NCBI RefSeq assembly: GCF_005877885.1
Contig: NZ_VCHY01000003.1
Span: forward strand, 340,748-404,747
DNA: 64,000 nt
Direction of reading: 5' to 3'
DNA from: Labilibacter sediminis
GTDB lineage: Bacteria; Bacteroidota; Bacteroidia; Bacteroidales; Marinilabiliaceae
Position 1 is the first letter of the stretch, and every line of letters begins with the position of its first letter. Shown here piece by piece: positions 46,240-55,952 of the stretch. Below the pieces are notes generated by a model that ran no database searches, was not told the DNA's origin, and was given only the letters and a program-made list of their open reading frames with translations. Position numbers and translations under genes: made by a program.

Positions 46240-47277
46240 TTAATTATTGGCTTTATCTAAGGTGATTGTAAAGGATGTTCCTTTGCCAAAATTACTTGTT
46301 ACATTTATGCTTTGATCATGAGCTTCAATTATATGTTTAACAATGGCCAAACCTAAACCAGTACTTCCCTGATGTCTTGACCGGCTTTTATCAGCTCTGT
46401 AAAAGCGCTCAAATATTCTGGGTAAATCAGCTTTTTTTATCCCTATACCATTGTCTTTTACTTCAATTAAAAACCTTTTATCCATATCGTAGTAACTAAT
46501 TGAAGTTTTTCCACCTTTATTACCGTAATTAATAGAATTCACCACAAGATTACTAAATACTTGAAATAACCTTTGCTTATCACCTGAAACCATCAGTTGT
46601 TTTTCCCTGTCTTTATTAAGTTGTAGCTTAATGTTTTTGTCTTTGGCTCTTATTTCCTGAAGATCAAATACATCTTCGATGAGTTGAAAAAGGTTAAAGT
46701 TTTCTTTATGAACTTCCAGTTCACCTGATTCCAGTTTAGATATGGCTTCCAAGTCTTCGATGATTGAAATCATCCTATCTATACTTTTTTCGGTTCTGTT
46801 TAGGTATAGCATGTTAATATCTGCATCATCTATACCACCTTCGAGCAGAGTTAAAATGTAACCTTGAATATTAAAGATTGGAGTTTTAAGTTCATGAGAT
46901 ACATTGCCTAAAAACTCTTTACGATACTGCTCCATTTGTTTTAATTGTTGTATCTCGCTTATCTTGCCTTGCATCCAATCTGCAACTTCATTATTCACTT
47001 GATCAAACGGATCTGTTGTATAGGTCTGTAATTGTTTTGTAGCAGCCAGCTTAAAACTATGTATGGTTTTGTATATGGGTTTAACTTTAGATTTTACAAA
47101 CTTGTTTATAAAATAGCCTGCATAAGCAGCATAGGCAATTAAAAGTAATGGAATGGAAATTATAAGTGAGGTAACTATATCAGGTGCAAAATAGTTGACT
47201 AGAAAAAAGATAATAGTTAGGAAAAAATATGTAATTGTAGATATGGCAATTATCTTTTTTAATGTAATGTTCTTCAT
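46240..47277 (-). CDS. PhoR-like sensor histidine kinase
   Basis: The protein has 345 aa from the ATG at 47277. A TTG 21 bases upstream would add seven residues. Two closely spaced TM segments (about 7-31 and 35-59) leave almost no periplasmic loop, as in PhoR, so the signal must come from within the membrane or cytosol. The HisKA box is FLGNVSHELKTPIFNIQGY with His128, and the ATPase has VVNSINYGNKGGK, KDNGIGIKKADLPRIFERF and GLGLAIVKHIIEA. It lies upstream of the PhoB-like gene and divergent from a PiT transporter with a PhoU-like tail, which could be its sensor partner. Confidence 0.88.
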   Translation of the reverse strand: MKNITLKKIIAISTITYFFLTIIFFLVNYFAPDIVTSLIISIPLLLIAYAAYAGYFINKFVKSKVKPIYKTIHSFKLAATKQLQTYTTDPFDQVNNEVADWMQGKISEIQQLKQMEQYRKEFLGNVSHELKTPIFNIQGYILTLLEGGIDDADINMLYLNRTEKSIDRMISIIEDLEAISKLESGELEVHKENFNLFQLIEDVFDLQEIRAKDKNIKLQLNKDREKQLMVSGDKQRLFQVFSNLVVNSINYGNKGGKTSISYYDMDKRFLIEVKDNGIGIKKADLPRIFERFYRADKSRSRHQGSTGLGLAIVKHIIEAHDQSINVTSNFGKGTSFTITLDKANN

Positions 47278-47489
47278 GCCTGTTATAAATTGTAACAATA
47301 AAGTAGTGCTTTATAAGCATATATTTTGAGAACAAATGTAGTATGATTTGTGTAAAGATGTATGTTAAGAAATTATCATCTTTTGTAAGGAACTTAAATA
47401 GTATGGTATAAAAGCATTACTTTCGCATAGCAATTATTATATAGTTAAGTAAAGGGGTTGCTTATATATGTAATATATTTTTTGAATAG

Positions 47490-49766
47490 ATGGATCACTT
47501 ATATATAGTTCTTTTTGTATTATTAACGCTTGCCGCAGTTGACTTGGTTGTTGGTGTATCTAATGATGCCGTTAACTTTTTGAATTCAGCTATCGGTTCC
47601 AGAGTGACCAAACGTAAATATATATATGTGATAGCTGCTATTGGAATTATCATAGGCTCAATGTCTTCCAGTGGAATGATGGAAGTAGCGCGAAAAGGGG
47701 TATTTTATCCTGAGAATTTCTATTTGAGTCAGTTATTGATTATTTTCTTAGCAGTGATGATTACTGATATTATATTGGTAGACATCTTCAATACGCTCGG
47801 GTTTCCAACTTCAACAACCATAGCCATTGTTTTTGAGTTAATAGGTGCAGCATTTGCCATGGGTTTAATTATAATAAGTGGCAATAATCCCAATAGTTTG
47901 GAAATAGATGATCTGATTAATACCCACAGTGCTATTGTAATTTTAGCGGGTATTTTTCTTTCAATCATAATGGCTTTTGTGTCAGGGGCTATTATTCAGT
48001 TTGTTGCACGTGTTTTATTTACTTTTAGATATAAAGGACGTTTTAAATTTTTGTTTTCAGTAGCCGGAGCCATATCTATTACTTCAATCTTTTTTCTTTT
48101 GCTTAAGAAAGAAATTACTTTTTTAAATTTTTTATATGGTGTGGCAGATGATTTTATTGCAGATCATTTACAACTAGTATTGGTATCAATATTTACGCTA
48201 TCCTTTTCTGTTTTTTATTCCCTGGCCTTTTTGTTCAATGCAAACATTCCCCGGTTTGTCGTTTTTTTCGGAACTTTTGCCTTGGCCTTATCTTTTGCGG
48301 CCAATGATTTGGTAAATTTTATAGGAGTACCATTGGCAGGATTCGAAGGAGTTAAAGCCTTTATAGATTCGGGAGCATCAGAACCATCAACATTTTTAAT
48401 GAATATATGGGGCGAAGGAGTATTAAATAATGTGTTAGGCAGTGAAAAGGTTTATCAACTGGTTTATTTGATATCGGGCCTTATCATGGCGATCACATTG
48501 TTTTATTCGCATAAAGCCAGAAGTGTTACTGAAACAGAAATTTACCTTGGACGTCAGGAGTCTGGTTATGAACCATTTGAACCTTCGCACCTATCAAGAG
48601 TATTGGTACGTAATTTTCTGACTTTTTATCATAGGATAAAAGAAGTATCGCCGCCAAAAGTTGTTGAGTTTATTTCAGGTAGATATAGTGGCGAGAATGT
48701 ACTAGAGGAGAATGGCGATAGCGATGATATTGTATATTTCGATACCGTGAGGGCAAGTGTGAATTTGGTTGTGGCGAGCATATTAATTACTGTAGGAACA
48801 TATTTACAAGTTCCGCTTTCGACAACTTTTGTTGTATTTATGGTAGCCATGGGTACATCATTATCTGACCAGGCCTGGGGTAGAGAAAGTGCGGTATACC
48901 GAATTTCTGGTGTATTATCAATTTTAGGTGGCTGGTTTGTTACGGCCAGTATGGCATTTGTTGGGGCTTTTGTAATCGCCGTTTTTATTTGGTGGGCAGA
49001 ACTTTATGCTGTAACAATACTTGTAATACTTGTTGGGTATGTACTGTTTCGAACGGGAAAATACCATAAGAAGGTACGAGAGGAGCGTATTGAGTTAAAG
49101 AAAGAAAAGAAGGAGGAAAAAATCACCAATATTGAAAAACTGGTTGATTTAGGCAGTGAGAAAATAAGAAAGCATATTCTTGAAACCTCAAAAATATTTA
49201 TGCTTACCATGCAGGGGTTTGTTGATGAAAATATTAAACAATTAAGAGATACCTGCGATAAAACAAATTTCCTAGAAAAGGTTTCGAAAAATACCAAGGA
49301 GGAGCTGTTTAATAATTTTTCAAATGTAAATATGGAGTCGTTTGACTCAGGACATTTTTTTATTCAGGCTCTTGATTACCTTGGAGAATGCACCAATACG
49401 CTAAATCAAATTGTTAAACCAATTTATAAGCACCTCGAAAACCAGCATAAGGGATTATCAAATTCTCAAAAGGAGGACATATTGCTTTTACTCGAAGAAG
49501 TAACAGGCTTGTTCAATTACCTGGTTCATATCGAAAAAGAACATCGATTTGAAAATGTTCCGGAAATGGTTGAAAAGCAAAAGTATTTGATTGAGTTAAT
49601 TGAAGATTTGCGTAAAAAGCAAATTAAACGAATTATGAATGGTGTAGGAAAAACGCGTTCCAGCATTTTACTACTCGAATGTTACGCAGAGTCAAAAAAC
49701 CTGGTATTGTATACCATTAATCTGTTAAAATCCCATCGCGATTTTTATACCAACCTGCGAGGTTGA
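47490..49766 (+). CDS. pit: PiT-family phosphate transporter with PhoU-like C-terminal domain
   Basis: The 758-aa protein has an integral membrane part (about 1-530) with the duplicated PiT signatures VGVSNDAVNFLNSAIGSRVT and GFPTSTTIAIVFELIGAA in the first half. VPLSTTFVVFMVAMGTSLSD and the preceding AANDLVNFIGVPLAGFEG mark the second half. The C-terminal 200 residues (about 550-758) are helical and charged, starting with NIEKLVDLGSEKIRKHILET, and resemble the PhoU fold. The usual PiT is about 400-500 aa, so this is a fusion. It takes up inorganic phosphate with H+ or Na+. Its divergent position next to phoRB-like genes suggests that it feeds phosphate status to the kinase. Confidence 0.9.
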   Translation: MDHLYIVLFVLLTLAAVDLVVGVSNDAVNFLNSAIGSRVTKRKYIYVIAAIGIIIGSMSSSGMMEVARKGVFYPENFYLSQLLIIFLAVMITDIILVDIFNTLGFPTSTTIAIVFELIGAAFAMGLIIISGNNPNSLEIDDLINTHSAIVILAGIFLSIIMAFVSGAIIQFVARVLFTFRYKGRFKFLFSVAGAISITSIFFLLLKKEITFLNFLYGVADDFIADHLQLVLVSIFTLSFSVFYSLAFLFNANIPRFVVFFGTFALALSFAANDLVNFIGVPLAGFEGVKAFIDSGASEPSTFLMNIWGEGVLNNVLGSEKVYQLVYLISGLIMAITLFYSHKARSVTETEIYLGRQESGYEPFEPSHLSRVLVRNFLTFYHRIKEVSPPKVVEFISGRYSGENVLEENGDSDDIVYFDTVRASVNLVVASILITVGTYLQVPLSTTFVVFMVAMGTSLSDQAWGRESAVYRISGVLSILGGWFVTASMAFVGAFVIAVFIWWAELYAVTILVILVGYVLFRTGKYHKKVREERIELKKEKKEEKITNIEKLVDLGSEKIRKHILETSKIFMLTMQGFVDENIKQLRDTCDKTNFLEKVSKNTKEELFNNFSNVNMESFDSGHFFIQALDYLGECTNTLNQIVKPIYKHLENQHKGLSNSQKEDILLLLEEVTGLFNYLVHIEKEHRFENVPEMVEKQKYLIELIEDLRKKQIKRIMNGVGKTRSSILLLECYAESKNLVLYTINLLKSHRDFYTNLRG

Positions 49767-50171
49767 TTTGTATGCGATTTATTAATTAATTTCCCCTCTG
49801 TCTATTTAAAATTGGAGAAGGTAATCCTGCAAAATATTGATTACTTAAAAGCTTGCAAATTACTTTTTAGTACTTCCTTAAGCCTTTTTAATTCTAATGT
49901 TAAAAGTAGGTTAGCTAATCTTTAACCGCATTTGATGTTAACACCTTATTGTTTGAATGACGTTCTGGTAAGTGTTTAAACAATAGAGTGTTGTGCTGTT
50001 TGTGGCTTAAGGAATTTTTCACATACCCTTAATGTTTACTTATCTGTTTAGTGCTGTGTCTGGTATATTTTTGCTTCAGATAATTTTAGTAAAAACAAAG
50101 TCTAATAAGCTGCCTATTTAATTGTCATCTCATAGGAATATTAAAGTAAGCGCTTATGCAAAAGAAGAGAA
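49767..50171 (+). promoter_or_regulatory. 405-bp intergenic region with an 11-bp repeat array upstream of the TonB-dependent receptor
   Basis: This stretch contains no gene. Direct repeats TTAAAA (49900), TTAGCT (49911) and TTAACC (49922) begin 11 bp apart, and a fourth TTAACA starts at 49938 (16 bp further). An 11-bp period is characteristic of PhoB/PhoP-type regulator boxes. Downstream there is an inverted repeat ATTGTTT/AAACAAT (49948-49954 and 49978-49984). TATTTTTG at 50066-50073 fits the TAnnTTTG -7 box of Bacteroidota, but no good TTTG-type -33 element was found. The gene start is at 50172. All site assignments are by eye. Confidence 0.45.
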
Positions 50172-52928
50172 ATGAATCAGATGAAAAATGTATTAATTGC
50201 TGCAGTAATGTTCCTAATGGTAGGACTAGGATCTGTAAATGCGCAGCAAGGATTCTTAGTGGGAAAAATAATCGACAAGAAAATAGGAGAGGAACTTGTT
50301 GGAGCAGCCGTTGTTGTTGATGGAACTACAATGGGTACAATTACCGATTTTAATGGAGACTATACAATGCCACCTTTGGAGGCTGGATTATATACTATAA
50401 GAGTTCAGTATATATCATATGATCCAATGGTTTTTAATGATGTAGAGATTAAAGCCGGAGAAGAAACTGTATTAAATGTACAACTTTCTTCAGCAACAAT
50501 GGATATTGAAGAAGTTTCCGTAGTGGCTAAAGCAAATCGTGAGTCGGAGAATATGTTGTTGATGGACCAGAAAAAAGCTGAAGTAATTAAGGAAAGTATT
50601 GGTGCTAAAAGAATGTCTTCACTAGGTGTGTCTGATGCAGCAGCAGCTACTACTAAAATATCAGGAGTCGCTCAGAGTGAAGGTTCGGGCGATATATATA
50701 TTAGAGGACTGGGAGATCGTTATTTAACAACTACATTAAATGGATTACCTATTCCGTCTGATGATGTAGAAAAGAAAAATATTGATTTAAATCTTTTTTC
50801 TACTGATGTAATTGAAAATGTAGGTATTAGTAAAACTTACAGTCCTAATGGATATGCTGATCAAACTTCAGGTATTGTGGATGTTAGTACTAAAACAACT
50901 GCTGGTAAAATTACCATGGGAGTTTCCGGGGGAGTAAATAGTAATATTATTACCGAAGGAGTTTTTGGTGATTTTAGAGCAACACAAAACTTTAATGATC
51001 AAACATTAGGGTATTATAGTGCTCCGTATAGTGCAAAAGAAGCTATATCACAGCAAAGCTGGAATACAACCAGCAGAAAAATTCCATTGGATTATGGAAT
51101 CTCTTTAGTTGGTGGTGGAAAAGTTAATAAGCTTTCAGTTTTTGCAACCTTGTCACAGTCTGCTTCATCTGAGTATTATACAGGTGAGTTCAAGAGCTAC
51201 CGTTCAAATGTACTTGATAATGAATTTGATGATGTAGAACAATTCGAAACAGAGTTTAATACGACTGCTCTGGCAAGTTTAACATATGATTTCAATGTGA
51301 ATCATATGCTAAATTTCAACAGCATGTTTGTTCATAAAACCACTGATCTTTTATACGAGGCTGGTAGAAATGAAAACGGGTTTGTTTATGACCAGGATCC
51401 TAAGGAGACAGAGGCCTTTGTACGTGATCAAAACTTAAAGCAAACTACAATGGTTGTAAACCAGTTATTAGGATCGCATGTGTTAGGAAATAATAAGGTA
51501 AAGTGGGCTTTAGGTTATAATATGCTAGATGCTGAAGAACCTAACCGTATTCGCAATGAAGTGAACATTTTCGATGATTACGCTCAGTTTGCCCATGTTG
51601 GAGACTATCAGCAAAGAAAATCTTCACAAGGTATCGAGGACAGAGAGTTTAACTGGTATATTAAAGACGAGCTAAAGTTTGTTGATGAAGAAAATAAGAA
51701 AATAAAGATTGATTTTGGGGCTAACTGCAGAAATAAAACACGTGATTTTAATTCTTTATTTATTGGAGTTAGGGCTAAAGGCGTTCAATTTGAATCTATA
51801 GATAATATGGATGAGGTTTTATTGGACGAAACATTGTATGAAGATGGATCATTGATCATTAGAAATCAGAAACCGGATTTATATAATGGAACTCTAAGTG
51901 TTTATTCAGGATACTTCAACTTTACTTATGATGTAAATAAGTTGGCTATTAACCTTGGAGCAAGGTATGAAGAAGATAAGATTGATGTAGATTGGGATGT
52001 AAAGAACTACGTGAACAAAGAAACGGATGAGGAAAGAATAGGTGCTGTTACTAAAGATTACAACAATATATTACCTGCAATAAACTTTAAGTACAACTTA
52101 GACGAAAAAAGTGCGCTTCGATTTGCTGCAAGTAAAACAATCACTTTACCTGAATTTAAGGAAATTGCACCTTTTGAGTATGAATCTCCAGCAGGTCGTA
52201 TTACTAAAGGTAATCCGGATTTACAAAAGTCAGATAATTATAATATCGACTTAAAATATGAGGTATTCCCATCCAGAGGTCAATTGTACTCTGCAACTGC
52301 TTTCTACAAAGTAATTAACGATCCTATTAACAAAACACAAACACGTGGTTCTTCCGGTATTTTTTACTATGCCAATACAGGAGAGCAGGCAAATGTTTAT
52401 GGATTTGAGCTTGAAGGTAGATTTGATATTATAAAATCAGAATCTGAAGGGCAGCCTGGTGTAAACTTTACTTTCAATGCTACTAAAATGTGGTTTGAGC
52501 AGGATTTATATGACGAATTCCAGTATAACAATAAAACTACAAGTAAGTTAGAAGGAGCATCAGACCTGATTTTAAATGGAAGTTTAAGTTTTAGTAACAA
52601 GCAGGCTAAAGAGTTTATTGCCACGTTAAGTGTAAACTATTCTTCGGATAAAATTTATGCACTGGGTGCGCCTGAGGATTATACAAATAGCGATAAGTAT
52701 TTTAATAACGAGATTATTGAAAAGGGATTTATAACACTTGACTTAATTCTATCGAAAAAAATAAGTGATAGAATATCATTAAAATTTACAGGTAGAAACC
52801 TGTTGAATCCGGCCATTGAACAAACTCAAGAAATTGAACCACTTTCTCGACCAGGTTCGACACAGATTGTGGAATCATATAAAAAAGGCATGAGCCTTAA
52901 TCTAGGTATAAAAATCAACTTGAATTAA
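50172..52928 (+). CDS. TonB-dependent receptor with CarboxypepD_reg domain
   Basis: The 918-aa outer-membrane receptor has a signal peptide (about 1-26, ending VNAQ). A CarboxypepD_reg-like beta sandwich (about 28-115) has LVGAAVVVDGTTMGTITDFN. The plug (about 125-240) has SGDIYIRGLGDRYLTTTLNG, and a beta barrel follows to the C-terminus ending LNLGIKINLN. An in-frame ATG at 50181 is an alternative start. It is followed after 34 bp by a beta-helix lipoprotein that replaces the usual SusD-type partner. The location 405 bp downstream of the phosphate transporter and the 11-bp repeat array suggest phosphate-related regulation (inference). Substrate unknown. Confidence 0.93.
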   Translation: MNQMKNVLIAAVMFLMVGLGSVNAQQGFLVGKIIDKKIGEELVGAAVVVDGTTMGTITDFNGDYTMPPLEAGLYTIRVQYISYDPMVFNDVEIKAGEETVLNVQLSSATMDIEEVSVVAKANRESENMLLMDQKKAEVIKESIGAKRMSSLGVSDAAAATTKISGVAQSEGSGDIYIRGLGDRYLTTTLNGLPIPSDDVEKKNIDLNLFSTDVIENVGISKTYSPNGYADQTSGIVDVSTKTTAGKITMGVSGGVNSNIITEGVFGDFRATQNFNDQTLGYYSAPYSAKEAISQQSWNTTSRKIPLDYGISLVGGGKVNKLSVFATLSQSASSEYYTGEFKSYRSNVLDNEFDDVEQFETEFNTTALASLTYDFNVNHMLNFNSMFVHKTTDLLYEAGRNENGFVYDQDPKETEAFVRDQNLKQTTMVVNQLLGSHVLGNNKVKWALGYNMLDAEEPNRIRNEVNIFDDYAQFAHVGDYQQRKSSQGIEDREFNWYIKDELKFVDEENKKIKIDFGANCRNKTRDFNSLFIGVRAKGVQFESIDNMDEVLLDETLYEDGSLIIRNQKPDLYNGTLSVYSGYFNFTYDVNKLAINLGARYEEDKIDVDWDVKNYVNKETDEERIGAVTKDYNNILPAINFKYNLDEKSALRFAASKTITLPEFKEIAPFEYESPAGRITKGNPDLQKSDNYNIDLKYEVFPSRGQLYSATAFYKVINDPINKTQTRGSSGIFYYANTGEQANVYGFELEGRFDIIKSESEGQPGVNFTFNATKMWFEQDLYDEFQYNNKTTSKLEGASDLILNGSLSFSNKQAKEFIATLSVNYSSDKIYALGAPEDYTNSDKYFNNEIIEKGFITLDLILSKKISDRISLKFTGRNLLNPAIEQTQEIEPLSRPGSTQIVESYKKGMSLNLGIKINLN

Positions 52929-52962
52929 AAGAATTAATCTTATTTAATTAAACTAAAGGAAA

Positions 52963-54045
52963 ATGAAAAAGTTATTATTTTTAAACTGGCTTTTATTAGG
53001 ATTATTGGTTGCTCCGGTATTAACAAGCTGTAGCGATGATGAAGAGGAAACTCCTGATGTACCGGAACCAACAGGAAAGTATACTTTCAACTCAGGCATA
53101 CAAAGTGCTCCTACTGTTGATGTATCTGGCTGGACATGGAAAGATGCAGAATTAAATAACGAAACTCCAACAGTTGAGTTAGAAGGTACTATTAATGAAA
53201 ATGTGACTTTAGATGCTTCTGTTAAGTATAAATTAACAGGTGCTTATATTGTAGCCGATGGTTACACTTTAACTATCCCTGGCGGAACTCACATTGAGGT
53301 ATTGGTAGATGAAAACACTGAAGCTACTTCTGTATATATTGCAGTTTTAATGGGTGGTAAAATCATGATTAATGGTACTGCTGATAACCCGGTTGTGATG
53401 TCTTCTGTTAATGGAGAACCTGGAGATTGGGGTGGTTTAACTATCTGTGGTAAAGCTGTTACTACTGCTGGTGTAGATGCTACTGCAGAAGTAGGAGGTT
53501 TCACTTACGGTGGTACAAACCCTGCTGATAACTCTGGTTCTGTAACTTACCTTGTAATTAAAGGAACAGGTGCAGCAATTAATTCAGAGTCTCAATACAA
53601 TGGTGTTTCTCTTTATGCTGTAGGTTCTGCTACTACTTTCGAAAACATTGCTGTAATCAATGGAGCTGATGATGGTATTGAGTTCTTTGGTGGTTCAGCT
53701 GAAGTAACAAACATTTACTTACAAGATAATGAAGATGACGCTGTAGACTGGACAGAAGGTTGGGACGGAGCTGTTGAAAATACTTACATCAAGCATGATG
53801 TTGAAGGTTTTTCTACTGCTTTTGAAGCTGACAAAGACAATATGAATCCTGAGTTTACTAACGTAACTTGTGTTTCTACTGTAGGAGGTACTGGTTTACA
53901 GTTCAAAAAAGAGTCTGGTGCTACAATTACTGGTCTTTACATTAATGGTTACGATGTTGAGTTAGATATGAAAGATCTAGGTCCTACAGCAAATGTAATT
54001 GTTGAAGGTGCTGCTGCTGATGTAACTGAAATTCCTGCAGAGTAG
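52963..54045 (+). CDS. Surface lipoprotein with right-handed beta-helix-like repeats
   Basis: The 360-aa protein has a lipoprotein signal with lipobox VLTSC near residue 22, then an acidic spacer (SDDEEETPDVPEP) typical of surface-exposed lipoproteins in Bacteroidota. From about 75 on there are short repeats with regular small residues, such as DNPVVMSSVNGEPGDWGGLT, TTFENIAVINGADDGIEFFG and AEVTNIYLQDNEDDAVDWTE, which read as beta-helix turns. It follows the TonB-dependent receptor by 34 bp and is likely its partner for binding substrate. Codon use is notably even and dominated by GCT, GGT, ACT and TCT, which suggests high expression. The family often appears with phosphate-limitation-induced receptors, but I cannot verify that here. 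Confidence 0.8.
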   Translation: MKKLLFLNWLLLGLLVAPVLTSCSDDEEETPDVPEPTGKYTFNSGIQSAPTVDVSGWTWKDAELNNETPTVELEGTINENVTLDASVKYKLTGAYIVADGYTLTIPGGTHIEVLVDENTEATSVYIAVLMGGKIMINGTADNPVVMSSVNGEPGDWGGLTICGKAVTTAGVDATAEVGGFTYGGTNPADNSGSVTYLVIKGTGAAINSESQYNGVSLYAVGSATTFENIAVINGADDGIEFFGGSAEVTNIYLQDNEDDAVDWTEGWDGAVENTYIKHDVEGFSTAFEADKDNMNPEFTNVTCVSTVGGTGLQFKKESGATITGLYINGYDVELDMKDLGPTANVIVEGAAADVTEIPAE

Positions 54046-54070
54046 TTCTATATAAATAGCATAAAAAAGG

Positions 54071-54108
54071 AAGAGGCTGTCAAAATTATTTTTGCCAACC
54101 TCTTTTCT
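54071..54108 (+). terminator. Terminator after the TonB-receptor/lipoprotein pair
   Basis: A 15-bp imperfect stem AAGAGGCTGTCAAAA / TTTTGCCAACCTCTT (two mismatches) with a short loop, then TTTCT, is 25 bp after the lipoprotein stop. It is also placed just beyond the stop of the convergent acyl-CoA synthetase, so it may serve both. Confidence 0.7.
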
Positions 54109-54123
54109 GCGTCATCATTTAAT

Positions 54124-55761
54124 TTACTTCATATATTTATATCTTTTAATGCTCTTTTTAGGTGTTTTCTCAAACTCTTCATGGTAAAGGGTAACTTTAG
54201 CAAGGTTCATATATGCAGGCAGCTCTTGATTGGCAAGCGATTTTATAGATGCAATTTTTTCTTTTACCTGCTTTTCGCTTAAGGCTTCACTGTCGGCCAG
54301 TTCAAAATCGGGGTATATTAGTGCCTCAAGTTTTCCATCACCCATGTCTCTGACTAAACACTCCTGCACATAGTCCATGCTATTAAGCTTCGCCTCTATT
54401 TCTTCAGGATAGATGTTTTGACCGGACCCACTTAAGATCATATTTTTACTTCGACCTTTTATATAAATAAAGTTGTTGGCATCAATTACACCTAAATCTC
54501 CAGTGTGTAACCAGCCGTCAGCATCAAAAGTTTCCTGGGTAGCTTCTTCATTTTTATAGTACCCAAGCATGGTGTTTTTTCCCTTAACCATAATTTCACC
54601 TACCTCTTTATATGGATTAGAAGAGTCAATTTTTACTTGCATTCTGTCAACCAGTCGGCCGGCAGAGCGAGGTTCTGTGCTATCATAAGGTTCATAGCTT
54701 ATAAGAGGACCGCATTCGGTCATGCCATACCCAATAGTAAACGGAAATCCAATCTTACGCAGAAAGTCTTCCACATCTTTATTTAAAGCAGCGCCACCAA
54801 TAATAATTTGCTGAAATTCTCCTCCAAATACCTCAGTAAGTTGCTTTTTTACTTTTTGAAAAACGACCTGATTAAGCACCGGTATTTTTGTAATGGCTTT
54901 AATGGTCCTTTTTTCAAGGGCAGGTAAAATTCGTTTTTTAAATATTTTTTCAAGTATCAGAGGAACGGAAAGTATTAAATGAGGTTTTATTTTTTGAAAT
55001 GCTTCGGTAATTATTTTAGGAGAAGGCGTTCTACTTAAAAAAGTAATATGACAGCCAACAGAGAATGGCCATAAAAATTCAAATAAACATCCATAAGCAT
55101 GAGCCAGGGGTAAGAAGGAAACAATCCGGTCATTAATATTTAGCTGGAGATGTTCTTGGGCATAAAGTACATTAGACCAAATACTTCTATGGGGTAGCAT
55201 AACACCTTTAGAAAAACCTGAGGTTCCTGATGTATATGATAATACCATTAGGGTTTCAGGATTTATAAGTGGAAATTTTAATTCCTCAGGTTTATAAATA
55301 AATTCAGTATCAATCTTTTGTATGTATTGTGCTATATCCTGCGTACCGTTTACAAGTGAATTAAAGGTTTCGATGCTAACAATACCGTGAACTTTAGGTA
55401 TTTTACTTTCATCTATTTTGTTGAATATTACATTAGTGGTAAAGAGAAGTTTTGACTCGGAATGGTTGACGATATGGTGTATTTCACTGCTTCCAAAATC
55501 TGAAAGTATCGGAACAATAACTGCACCATACGAAACGGTTGCCAGATAAGTAATGGCAAAACTACTCAGGTTTCTGCCTATAAGTGCTACTTTATCTCCT
55601 GGCTGAATGTCACATTTTTGAAATAGTTGATGGATCCAGCCGATTCTTTCACCTACTTCTTGATAGGTATAACTTCTGCCGTCGTAATCAGAAAATGCCT
55701 GATGATATTGGTATGTCTTGATGGCATGATCTATCATACCTATAAATCCATTATTATCCAT
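54124..55761 (-). CDS. AMP-dependent acyl-CoA synthetase (long-chain type)
   Basis: The 545-aa cytosolic enzyme of the adenylate-forming family activates fatty acids to acyl-AMP and then acyl-CoA. Motifs are the P-loop like SYTSGTSGFSKGVMLPHRS, the ATP-binding YGMTECGPLISYEP, GWLHTGDLGVIDANNF with the conserved Asp, GRSKNMILSGSGQNIYPEEI, and the catalytic Lys in EKTPKKSIKRYKY at the C-terminus. The specific acyl substrate is not readable. It is single on the minus strand and divergent from larE. Confidence 0.93.
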   Translation of the reverse strand: MDNNGFIGMIDHAIKTYQYHQAFSDYDGRSYTYQEVGERIGWIHQLFQKCDIQPGDKVALIGRNLSSFAITYLATVSYGAVIVPILSDFGSSEIHHIVNHSESKLLFTTNVIFNKIDESKIPKVHGIVSIETFNSLVNGTQDIAQYIQKIDTEFIYKPEELKFPLINPETLMVLSYTSGTSGFSKGVMLPHRSIWSNVLYAQEHLQLNINDRIVSFLPLAHAYGCLFEFLWPFSVGCHITFLSRTPSPKIITEAFQKIKPHLILSVPLILEKIFKKRILPALEKRTIKAITKIPVLNQVVFQKVKKQLTEVFGGEFQQIIIGGAALNKDVEDFLRKIGFPFTIGYGMTECGPLISYEPYDSTEPRSAGRLVDRMQVKIDSSNPYKEVGEIMVKGKNTMLGYYKNEEATQETFDADGWLHTGDLGVIDANNFIYIKGRSKNMILSGSGQNIYPEEIEAKLNSMDYVQECLVRDMGDGKLEALIYPDFELADSEALSEKQVKEKIASIKSLANQELPAYMNLAKVTLYHEEFEKTPKKSIKRYKYMK

Positions 55762-55952
55762 ATTTCAATATTTTGCTAGTTGAGCGAAAGTTTCAAAATT
55801 TGAACAATTTGTTTAAAAATACAAATTACAAGAGAGATTTATTGTTGGTTTGGAATTAAGGCTTAATTTACGACATAAATAAACATCATGAAGTTTCATT
55901 TTTGTATTTTCAAGCAATTAAACAATTAGTTATTAAACAGGAAGCATACAAT

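Noticed and set aside
47299..47489. PhoB-type 11-bp repeats in the divergent promoter region of phoR and pit
   Set aside because: TTAAGA and TCATCT are 11 bp apart but match the pattern of the TonB receptor upstream region poorly; not enough to call a site.
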